A stretch of 64,000 nucleotides of DNA, taken from the NCBI RefSeq assembly GCF_042453785.1, contig NC_091671.1, positions 10,114,001 to 10,178,000 of the forward strand. Reading direction: 5' to 3'. Both the position numbers and the translations under genes were made by a program. Shown in pieces: positions 22,751 to 32,352 of the stretch. The stretch's first letter is position 1, and every line of letters begins with the position of its first letter. Below the pieces are notes generated by a model that saw nothing but the letters and a program-made list of their open reading frames with translations, did not search any database and was not told the origin of the DNA. The DNA comes from Malus domestica (taxonomy: Eukaryota; Streptophyta; Magnoliopsida; Rosales; Rosaceae).

Positions 22751-22954
22751 ATGGGTGCGGAAACGGAATATATATATTGATATTATATACTCGAAATATT
22801 TGATTAATATCAGATTAGGATTAACTGGGAATTGTAAATTCATAGAATCATTTATAAGAATATAAACAAATAAAACTAGATTGAAAGTAGATGTAATCTT
22901 CATGATAAAATAATGAATTAAAATTAATGATGCTAATATTCTATTGAAAATATA

Positions 22955-22960
22955 TTTATT
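22955..22960 (-). terminator. Probable pararetroviral poly-A signal
   Basis: AATAAA on the - strand lies about 190 bases downstream of the expected transcription start and upstream of the primer site. Caulimovirids place the signal this way so that it is passed once and then used on the second round of the circle. Assignment is by position only. Confidence 0.5.
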
Positions 22961-23173
22961 GAAAATCGAAAGACTTACAAACAAACGTTTCGTCTACTGA
23001 CGATTTAAGTACTGAATTTGGAGCTCGCAGGCATCCTTGATGATGATAATTCAAAATTAAAATGCAAGTGTTTTATGGATTACAAATAAGAAGACTCTGT
23101 TCTAAATGAATACGCAGAGTTTTCTTTTTCTGCTTCCAAAAAAACCCCATTCTCGAAAGAAACTGAATGATCC

Positions 23174-23181
23174 CTTTATAG
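23174..23181 (-). promoter_or_regulatory. Probable pregenomic promoter TATA box
   Basis: CTATAAAG on the - strand lies in the non-coding region behind the second ORF. It lies about 430 bases before the primer-binding site, comparable to the long-leader layout of 35S-type caulimovirid promoters. An expected start is near 23145. It is silent or active depending on host chromatin; sequence alone cannot tell. Confidence 0.55.
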
Positions 23182-23524
23182 TCGATGGACGCTGGCTGGA
23201 ATGATTGAGTAAAGAAGCGGGATCCCCGCTCTGCATGTGCTATTACTGTAAAGAGGCCGAAAGCTGAAGATGCTGTCGGGGACTGTAGTTTTCACGAGGG
23301 TGAATTCTGTGGATGCAATGATGGATGAATAGTAAAAGTGGTTTTACTATTCATGAATAGTGTTTTGTCTGCTACTGCAGTTTTGTCCGAAAATGATTGC
23401 TGCTACTGCTGCTTTCTTTGTCTTCACTTGCTGCTACTGCTTACAAAATACAAAGTATTCTAGAGACTACATACATTTGAAGTGGAATTCCCTATTGGGA
23501 TATACATGATATTACATTTTAAAA

Positions 23525-24838
23525 CTAAAATTCGTAAGGGTCTTGAGAATCAGGCGGGAAAATATTTCCTTGTGTGGCTACTGCGCACTGTGATGAAGCA
23601 TCTGAAGAATTGTCGGAGTCCGAATTGTCTTCATTTTCTTCTTGCAGTTCTTTCATGAGGATTTTGGCTAGAGCCTTAAGCTTTGAAGTCTTCTTCTTCT
23701 TCTTCGAATCGCTTGAAGATCTGGATGATTTGGCCTTGCCTTTGAGTGAGGAAGAGGGGCTAATGTCCGATAATGATTCGATTTCTTCCTTGGTTGGTTC
23801 ATGTAAAGCCTCTGCTGGTTGAGCTGCGACTGCAAGTACAGGGGGTGCTTCCTTGGGGAAATCTCTGAGTATTACTTCAATAATCTTCTGATGGTTGAAT
23901 TTGTCCCACCATTTGATCATTCTTTGACGGAAGACTTGATTGGATTCAATCTCGTAATTCCAGCGGAGGATCCAAGGGACCTTGTATTTTGCCATGAATA
24001 AGGCGAACAGAGGGATTCCTTCATCAAATCGTGCTCTATCGAATTTCTTCTGGAATGTGTCTGATAAGACTTGTTTAAATTCATCCGGCATGAGGTCGGA
24101 GATCAGACCATGATCTGACCACCATCTGGGGAACCATGCGGGAAAATTCAATCTGAAACTTCGGTCAAAGGTTATAAACCATGAATGACTAAAATCTTCT
24201 GATTGGTGTAAGAAAATATTAGTCCAGGCTTGAATGTAATCAAAATAATTATAATGGTTCGAGTGGCTGGGGAAGGTATTACTTCTAAATGGTTTAGGTT
24301 GAAAGAGAGGTATTCCCCATTCTGATTCTATCATGAATTTATTAATAGTAAGGGAATGGTACAGGATTTTGTGGTGGTTACCAGGGGTTTTATCAAAGAT
24401 AGGTTTTATGGTGACAGATGAAGTTTCATTGAGTATAGTGGTATAATATTTGAGGGTTTTGTGGAATTCACTTGGCTGGAAGTGGGAGTTGGTTGGAAAC
24501 ATCTTTTTGGCTATGACCTCAGGTGTTTTCAAATTTTTGTAGGTTAAGGGGATACTGAAAAGATATTCTTTGGAAGGTTTAATAACATAAGGAGATGTTT
24601 TGGTATAGCTTACAGAGGGAGATGGCGATTGCCTATAGGTAGAAGAGAAAGGATCATACTGGTTTACTAACGCTGTTTGGTAATTTGGTCGGATACTTCC
24701 TATAGTTGATCCTAATGGAGTAAATCTGTTGGTGATGGCTAAGGCCGAGGAACCGGGAATAGGTTCCTGTTTTGGTGGTGGTAGTGAGGCAGGAAGCCTC
24801 CTTTGTTGGCTACTGCCGTGTGGAGAAGTGGTGTATAT
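23525..24838 (-). CDS. Second pararetroviral ORF, unknown function
   Basis: About 438 codons are open up to the host junction. No ATG is found at the very beginning, so the N-terminus may be truncated by integration or start at an internal Met. The N-terminal third is rich in Pro, Ser and Thr. A central block rich in aromatic residues (WFITFDRSF, FPAWFPRWWSDHG, VPWILRWNYEI) looks folded. The C-terminus has a Ser/Lys-rich stretch with DSKKKKKTSK followed by acidic runs. No domain of known function is visible. Position after RNase H in the circular viral genome matches the uncharacterised ORF2 of florendoviruses. Unlike the polyprotein it has no internal stop. Confidence 0.7.
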   Translation of the reverse strand: MYTTSPHGSSQQRRLPASLPPPKQEPIPGSSALAITNRFTPLGSTIGSIRPNYQTALVNQYDPFSSTYRQSPSPSVSYTKTSPYVIKPSKEYLFSIPLTYKNLKTPEVIAKKMFPTNSHFQPSEFHKTLKYYTTILNETSSVTIKPIFDKTPGNHHKILYHSLTINKFMIESEWGIPLFQPKPFRSNTFPSHSNHYNYFDYIQAWTNIFLHQSEDFSHSWFITFDRSFRLNFPAWFPRWWSDHGLISDLMPDEFKQVLSDTFQKKFDRARFDEGIPLFALFMAKYKVPWILRWNYEIESNQVFRQRMIKWWDKFNHQKIIEVILRDFPKEAPPVLAVAAQPAEALHEPTKEEIESLSDISPSSSLKGKAKSSRSSSDSKKKKKTSKLKALAKILMKELQEENEDNSDSDNSSDASSQCAVATQGNIFPPDSQDPYEF

Positions 24839-24849
24839 ATGAAACCACA

Positions 24850-27774
24850 ACTTTTTAATAATTTCTTATTCATATATATATTTTTAGACTATATTTTGTA
24901 GACCATAATTTTATATCAGCGAGTTTTGGAACCTTTGTCCACAACATGCATGAATAATTTGCACAGAAAGATGCACTAGAAAGACGGTACGAACAGAGTC
25001 ACATCCTAAAATGCACCAATGCAAATAACACACATTTCACCAGAGTAAATCCTAATCACAAATCAATACAGGCATCTCTAAAGAATTTAAATGACCGAGA
25101 TGAGGGAACCGAGCTGATAAATATTTAAATAACCAAGAGATGGGTGAACCCCAGGAAGAAAAGTATGCTACCTTTTACTATAATTGGAACGAATTTAAAA
25201 ATATCTCACCATCACACTACCCAGAACTACAACTCTTAAGGAGAATGTGAGAATTAGAGGGGTATTCTCCAGATGATTCTCAGAACATCCTTTTACAATT
25301 TTTCACCTAATATCTCCTATGTATGATTATAGGCCAATAACGAAAGGAAATACAGTCTAAAACACTCTTTAAATTGTTCCAACAATAGGATAATAGGATT
25401 CACTAAATCATTAGAGATTGCAACAATGAGAGAGTATATAAGCTCACCAATGTTCCCTTCTACACGTAGAACAAAATATCTGCAAAACAAATAACATTCA
25501 GTCACCGTAGATACAAATCAAAATCTACACGCAAAACTTAATGTAAAGGAATCTTATTGAGAGTAATGTAGGCGCATGACGTTTTAACATGAAGAGTTCA
25601 ATAAAGATACGCTCCAATTTAGTGAGAATTAGGATAAACCTGCAACTATCAGTTACAGGTTCCACCGGATGAAGGTGTGCGAGCATATAGTTCACCTGCA
25701 AGGATACATCAGACCATCCTTCAATCTAACTGACAACAAACCTACTCTCTCACTTCTCTTTCTGTCTGAATTCCTTTCAAATGACAGACAAATACAACCA
25801 CCATACATGAAATCACATTTTCGCTTCTCCCAAGCACTAAAGCTGAAAAACAAACTAGACTTCCAAAATCAAAATAATTGATTTTACCAAAAGAACAAAA
25901 ATAGAAATGAAAGCAAAGGGAATAACCTCAATCATAAATGGATGTAAAGAACTCAATTCAGTGAATTCATTAATCTTCTATCCTTTTTTCCCTCGATTTT
26001 CTCGGAAACCAAACAGAAAATGAGAAATGAGTTAAATGCTATTCAAAAGGGAGAAAAGCACGAATGACCTATCACTCAATTTCTAATATCAAACAAACAA
26101 AATTAATCCAAACCCAAAACAACATTAAACGTTAATATTCAAACTTTACTGCCTTTTACCTCTCTGAATTGACTCTCAAACCAAACACAAAAACTAAGCT
26201 TAGTAAAAAAATTATCCATTTTTAAAATCACTTGTCAATTCAACATAAAAATAAAAAATAAAAAAATAAAAAGGAACAGAAACAGTCCCAATTACTCCAC
26301 GACATTGCGCTTTTTTTGGTCTAATAATGCTGCATACATGGAAAACTTAAAGCTCAAAGTAGACATCCAAGAAAATTAAATCCTTCTGCAAGGGATACAA
26401 CTATTAACAAAGATTTGGGAAATTTCAATTTTCTGAATGAAGCATCTCTTCTCAATGACAAACTCAGATATTGGAAATAAAAAATAATATTACTATAGGC
26501 AAAGAAAAAAGAAGAAAAATGAAAGCCAATATTATAGGTGGTCCGTGGAAATGATAGATTACACTGCGATAAATCTCCGAATTGCTCATTGTCCACCATC
26601 CCCAACTCAAACTCAAATAGAGAGAGGCACCACATGGGTTAGAAATTTAATATTAGCGTTCAACTGAACTTCTAGAATCCCCTAAAAAAATCCTATTTTG
26701 CTAAAGATACCCGAAACAGTGTTACAAAGCAATCCAAAACCCAATCAAATTAAAATCCCTAATATCAAATTTAAGAATCCCAATTAAACAAAAAATAACC
26801 TAATTAATTAGATATCCCTGCGAGTACTATTCTCTCTGTCCCAATCAACCAAGTTCTCCATTTCAAACTTCCCATCAAATATTTGACAGCAATACAACCA
26901 ATAACAAAAATAAAAATTTAAACCAATCCAAACACTAAAACCCTTTTAATTTTCCATGTGCATTCAATGATTTGGTTCCTATAAAAATAGGAAATATGGA
27001 ATAATTATTTGGAGATAGAATCACATATAGAGCTAGCAGAGGAAGCAAGGAAGATATGCAAAAGCAAATTACGAGATCATCATATTACAAAAGCTACATA
27101 AGCAAATTAAGAGATCCTCATATTTGGAGACAGACACAAATATAAAGCTGCAAAAACAAATTATTATTGCCGACAAAATACTTACTGAAAAAAAAAAATC
27201 CCGTTTTTGAGTAATATAACCCAAACTCATCTTATACAGCAAAGGAGCATAGGACTGAGAAATCAGAGCCTAATTTCCAGTATCAGAAGAGTATGAATTA
27301 TTCAACTTAACCGCTAATTTCGTTAACGAAGATTAAAATAGGCTCGAAATCCATACAATTTATACGTTACCATTTATTCAAGTTCTAGTAAGGTGTGTGA
27401 CGACGATGAGAAGGCGAGATGTGCAACTGAGATCAAATATACCTGCCATCAACCAAAACCCAATGCAAGCAAAACCCATAAGAAAAACCTATCAACTAAA
27501 ACCCAGCGCAAGGTAAATCATCAACCATAACTAATAATTTATCAATTGCAGTAATTAGGTCAAACCCACATTGACATTTCACCCACAAAAGTTAAAAAAG
27601 AAAAGTTACCTTGCACTAGGCGGCCTCCCGGGCACTTCATTGGTTGGTGGAAATACCAACGGAGATGAGAAGTCGGGGTGAACGACGGAGATCGCAAAGT
27701 AGGGGATTGAAGAGTTCACAAAGCAGGGATTGAAGAGATAATGAAACAGATATGGAAGAGATGGTCAATCGCGT
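24850..27774 (-). other. Duplicated tail, possible spliced minus-strand transcript
   Basis: No family is recognised. Several splice-like features lie on the - strand: a GC-rich segment near 27700-27610 with ATGAAGTGCCCGG followed by CAAG/GTAACT, a 48-bp segment near 25694-25647 between CCTTGCAG and GTTTATC, and a frame after TTGTTTTGCAG (about 25477-25317) ending in a stop. Paralogue B at 35418-38318 keeps most of these but has a stop in one frame (near 37138). It could be a non-coding RNA gene or a decayed coding gene. This is low-confidence inference. Confidence 0.3.
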
Positions 27775-28283
27775 GTAAAGGTAGCCGTTGGATAAAATTT
27801 GAACGGCCCGATGGGCCTAATCAGGAGGATCCTGATCCCAAGCCACCAACATTTTGTTTGAATAAGAAAATTAATTTTATATTTCGGTTTATTTTTGTTG
27901 CAATTTTTTATTTTTTAATTTGAGGGCATAATGGGAAGTTTAGAGAAAATAGTTTTGATGTTGGGTGTGGAAAGATGATTCTGAGCAGACCTGCTCGCTG
28001 ATCAATAGATGGAAGGAAGCACGCTAGATGACTGCTGAAAGAAACCTTTTCACGTACAGTAGTGGTAATCCAGCTCAATGTGGTGAATTTGGGCATGTTA
28101 AACGGGGTTCTAAGCCATGTACGTCGTGTTGTAAATTGTACAACATCGCCGAGATCATATAGAGGGTAAAAGAGCTAAGACATCTCTGCACAGGCATGAA
28201 CCAACGAGGGATACTCTGACTTTGCGCTCACTTTGGAAACTGTAGTTTGCTTCTAAGATCACCCAAGATATCAAGTTGGTTCT

Positions 28284-29673
28284 TCATTCCCTTGTTTTCC
28301 TCACTAAGATTACTAGAGAAGAATAGGGACTGTTATTGGTTCTAATGAAACCATATTGCAATAATTCCTTCACATATTTATCAATTTCTGATTTCTGTAC
28401 TGGACCATACCTATATGGTCTACTGTTAGGTGGTTTGCTGCCTTCCAATAATGGAATTTAATGATGTTGAGATCTATGAGGAGGTAGTGTAGTAGGAGTG
28501 ATGAAAACCATTTCATAATCTTCCAGTAGTTGCTTCAATTGTTGTTGTTGATCTTTAGAAAGGTGGTCTCCTTGTTGATCGATTGTTGTAAGTTCTATAT
28601 GTTGAATAGACACATCCGCTGACTCGATATGACACAAAATAGCTCCCATAGTTGTTTCTTGCTGCACAAGTCTGGACATTTGCAAGGCTGAGATATCCTC
28701 TAATTGCTCCAAAGGTGACTCTGAACTAGCAATGTAGTATGTTGAAGACCCTTTTTGGAACTTCATATATAGCTTATCAAAATCCCACAAGATTGGTCCT
28801 AAGGTTCTGAGTCATTGTACTTCGAGCACTACATCACATCCTACCATTGAAATTGCTTATAAATCTGTTACACACTCATAATCTTGAATCTTGACAGGTA
28901 CTTGAGCCAATGTGCCTTGAGTAGACACTTTACCCTCATCATTTATTTTGACATTCAAAGTATGCCCTGTATCCAAGTTTCCATTCAATCTTTTAACCAA
29001 CCCAAAATCCACAAAGTTATGGGAACTGCTTGAATCAACCAAGATAGTTACAGGACATTGTTTAATAAAACCAGCAACTCTCATTGTTTTGATAGATGGT
29101 GGTACAGGGTACCAAACAAAGCACAAGCTGTAATCTCCAATTCTTCATTTTCTAACACTGCAGGATCACCATTTTCATCTTCTTGCACATCAATCAACAG
29201 AAAATTGCTTCTTTTCATAACTAGGACCTCTATAGCTTCTTTTCACATCAATTGATTCTTTCTTGAAACTGGGGATCATCAAGCATAGCTTCAAAAGTGT
29301 CACCCATAGAACCTTAAAGTGTGCCATGAGTGATTGAAATTGATGAAGAATCAAATCCTGGGTTGATCTAAGTTCATCTGCGAAGTCTTGAAATCGACTT
29401 TGCCCCAAAGTGGAAACTCTTGATTCCATGTTATTCCGTGAAGCTTGCCGCATCATACAATAGGGAAGGATTGAGAGAATCAAAACTGGCTGATACCAAT
29501 ATTAGAACCTTACTCCACTTCTTCCTTGATTGCACAGAGAGAATACTAACAATTGCTCATATATTTCATAATCGTCTTGCCATCTCTTACAAACCACCAT
29601 TTAACAACCAAACTCCTAATTCCAAGTACACTTGTCACTATCTTATTGTGCCATCTGGTATGGTATCCTAACA
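28284..29673 (-). mobile_element. Ty3/gypsy fragment: LTR, gag remnant, protease, RT start
   Basis: On the - strand come an LTR of about 174 bp (29673-29500, TGTTAG ... CTAATA), a primer site resembling tRNA-Met (TTGGTATCAGCC), a gag N-terminal remnant (about 29480-29190), a retropepsin-like segment and the beginning of RT (LPPHRSQHH near 28485-28458, then a frame with a stop). It stops near 28284, where alignment with unit A resumes. The 3' two thirds of the element are missing. It is absent from unit A. Confidence 0.75.
28857..29126 (-). pseudogene. Retropepsin-like domain of the Ty3/gypsy fragment
   Basis: About 89 residues include VTILVDSSSSHNFVD, the catalytic Asp region of a Ty3 aspartic protease, with Ser in place of the usual Gly after Asp-Ser. 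It then has KRLNGNLDTG and VNVKI-like strands typical of plant gypsy proteases. It is isolated from the gag and RT parts by stops and is not functional. Confidence 0.7.
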
Positions 29674-31189
29674 GAGAGCAAAAGGTAGACCAGCGAAAGT
29701 CTAGGCAGGCAGCCCGATCTCCGTCAGAGTATGCAAGAGGCTCGTAGGGAAGGGTTGAGCAGCGATAAGGATTCCCAAAAATGAACTTTCGAGTGTGCTT
29801 ATTGTGACATGCAATGAGATAGAGAGTGAGAAATTAGGGTTTGTTGGCAAAAGTTTGGCCGCGATGACTCCCTGCGTCCTTGGACCTTGGTGGCGGCGCC
29901 GCAGATTACAAATAGCATGTAAGAGAAAGTAAACAACAAAGAAAAAACAGAGAGAATAGAGAAAAAAATTGGGTGTTGAATCGGCTCGGCTAAGTTTCGT
30001 ATTTTGTTTTATTAAGTTGACTAAAATTTGCAAAGATTGTTTCTTTTAGAATTCTAGTTTTCTAGAAATTGGGTTCAACGATTGGGATTTTGGTTTTTTG
30101 GAGAAAGGATGATTTGTGGTCTCCTCCTTGATTCAAATTGCAGATCTCGTTGTGAGAGTTCATTTTTAATTCCGGTTTGTTGGTCCAATAATTTGGGATC
30201 TCACAAGTTCTTAGTTTTTTTTTTTTCCCAATATTGCACATCTCATCATACGATCTCAGAATTTTCTGCACTCAGGACTGTCGAATGACGATTTGGTTAG
30301 AATAAATATACATTATATGTACACGACATGCACCCAAAAACCTGGAGCTCAAAGCTCTCTCTCTCGACATCCCTATCTTCGAAATCAGAAAAATACGTCA
30401 TCAGCGGTGAATTTTTACAATTTATATGTGAGTATTTTCGTCATTTTACTTTTGTACATGATATGCATGGCTTGTGCACTGCCGATTAGTCCGATTTTTA
30501 TTCAAAGATTACAAAATAAGTCATTTATGTCCATTTCGCTACAAATATTAGGTGGCGGACATTAAGTGAAAAATTTGGGGGAAAAAGTTGGCAGAAAATA
30601 ATTAGGTGATAAAATCTTGCGAAAATTAGATGACAAAAACGAGAAGCAACAATGTGGTAGAACAACGGCACGCGAAGCCTCGAGCCCAACGGCACTCGAA
30701 GCCTCGGGCCCAATGAACCTACGCTGATTGGGGTACTATTGTACTACTTTTGTATTTATCTAACCATGGTTCGGTTACTATATTATACTACTTTGTATTT
30801 ATTTAATCATACACTAGAATAATTCACTGAAATTAAAATTTTGGATGATAAAATGAAGGTTGAGGTTGAGAAGGGAAAGTGATAAAGGGAAGCTGCAGAC
30901 CACACCTGCTTTGTAGGAAGCAACACCACACACTCCTTTTTCATTTGTTTTCTTCTTACTAGCCTTCATGCACGCGCATGAGCATGTGAAGAAGACATTT
31001 TTTTTTTAAATTACGGCGTGTTACGCATGACTTACACGTTTTAAATATATTTATATGCGTAAATTGACAAAAGAAAAGTCAAATATTTGAAATAAATGAA
31101 TAATTTAGATTATGCTAGAAGAAATCCCTCATAAACCAATTAAAGCAGTTGAATTCACATAATAAAATTGATCCCTATAGAATTTGCAT
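29674..31189. other. Upstream block of P450 copy B
   Basis: 29733-29860 aligns with 6676-6780 in unit A. The rest holds AT-rich DNA, a few short open frames without domains, and two degenerate copies (about 30726-30815) of the 44-bp repeat found before copy A. No gene is supported. Confidence 0.45.
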
Positions 31190-32060
31190 TAAGAATAGAG
31201 AAAATAATATTTAATGAACAATTGATTGAATTACATTATTGCTAGTCCATTGTGAGGCTAAGCCCACCCCCACCCCCTTAGTGTAGATGATATTGTTAAA
31301 AAAAACAATCATTTGACAACTAATTTAATCACATTATTATCCGTGTGCGAAAGACATTTTTTATAACCAGTATAACATGCCTCTTAAGAAGTTTTGAACG
31401 TGTTTAAAAATAGAGAAAATAATATTTAATAAACAACTGATTGAATCACATTATTGCTAGCCTATTACTAATTTAATGTAATTTAATCACATTATTATCC
31501 GTGTGCGAAATACCTTTTTTTATAACCAGCATTACACACCTCTTAAGATGTTTTAAACGTGTTTAAAAATAGAGAAAATAATATTTAATAAACAACTGAT
31601 TGAATTACATTATTGCTAGCCCATTGTGAGACTAAGCTCACCCCTCCCCCTGAGTGTAGATAATATCGTTTGTTAAAAAAAAAAAAGAATAATCATTTGA
31701 CAACTAATTTAATTACATTATTATCTGCGTGCGAAAAACTTTTTTTATAACCGGCATTACACGCTTCTTAAGATGTTTTGAACATGCTTAAAATAGAGAA
31801 AATAATATTTAATAAACAACTGATTGAATCACATTATTGCTAGCCTATTATGAGGCTAAGCCCACCCCCTCCCCCTTAGTGTAGATAATATCGTTTGTTA
31901 GAAAAAAGCAATCATTTGATAACTAATTTAATTACATAATTATTCGCATGTAAATGACTTTTTTTATAACCGGCATTATACATCTCTTAAGATATTTTGA
32001 ACATGTTTAAAAATAGAGAAATTGAATCACATTATTGCTAATCTATTGTGATGTACTAAT
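31190..32060 (+). repeat. Tandem array containing SINE-tail segments
   Basis: The phrase AATAGAGAAAATAATATTTA occurs at about 31194, 31409, 31568 and 31794, with a shortened form near 32012. Each unit carries ACATTATTGCTAGCC, and most then have GTGAGGCTAAGCCCACCCC, which also forms the 3' part of a SINE copy at 52.7 kb. Period is about 160-225 bp. It separates the P450 B start from its ancestral promoter region. Confidence 0.8.
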
Positions 32061-32352
32061 TAAAAAAAACCACAAAAAGATTAATTATTAAAAAAATACT
32101 GTTAAAATGATGAAAATGCCCTTGCCTTATTTGATGCATTATTTTAGGATGCCTTTAGAGTTTTTTTTGTCTTGGTGGCAATTTTGTCTAAATATTTTTG
32201 TTGAAGTTTGGTAACACCAAAATCACTATTAACCTTTATATATAGATACTTTGAAGGGAAGTAAGATGATCACGTTATGCACATATAATATAATAGCTTG
32301 GGTTTGGAATACAACTTGCCAACCGTTCTTCCTCTCGCAAGAAGGAAAAGCC

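Larger units (their letters stand above)
16977..24838 (-). mobile_element. Endogenous caulimovirid (florendovirus-like pararetrovirus)
   Basis: About 7.9 kb of viral DNA lies on the - strand. Reading down the - strand from 24838 come a 440-codon ORF, a 0.8-kb non-coding region with TATA box, poly-A signal and tRNA-Met primer site, then one very long polyprotein frame (movement protein, coat/zinc finger, aspartic protease, RT, RNase H). There is no integrase and no LTR. This excludes a Ty3 retrotransposon and fits an integrated Caulimoviridae genome. The single MP-CP-AP-RT-RH polyprotein plus a second ORF of unknown function fits florendoviruses best. The order is permuted and the end of RNase H and part of the second ORF's N-terminus may be missing. 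It is not an intact virus: five stop codons interrupt the polyprotein. Confidence 0.9.
6247..27774 (+). repeat. Tandem segmental duplication, unit A
   Basis: The unit begins near ACCAACATTTTGTTTGAAT and ends near GATGGTCAATCGCG. Unit B (27847-38318) starts and ends with the same phrases and carries the same order: upstream block, P450 exon 1, intron, exon 2, 3' flank and about 3 kb tail. Unit A is enlarged by a 6.5-kb RTE/LTR composite in the P450 intron and a 7.9-kb endogenous pararetrovirus in the 3' flank. A 72-bp piece (27775-27846) separates the units. Similarity was judged by eye as high, with scattered substitutions and short indels. Confidence 0.9.

Noticed and set aside
16927..24850. 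Ty3/gypsy retrotransposon instead of a pararetrovirus
   Set aside because: There is no integrase and no LTR. A movement-protein region is fused upstream of the coat and RT domains, and the RNase H follows RT directly. That is Caulimoviridae.
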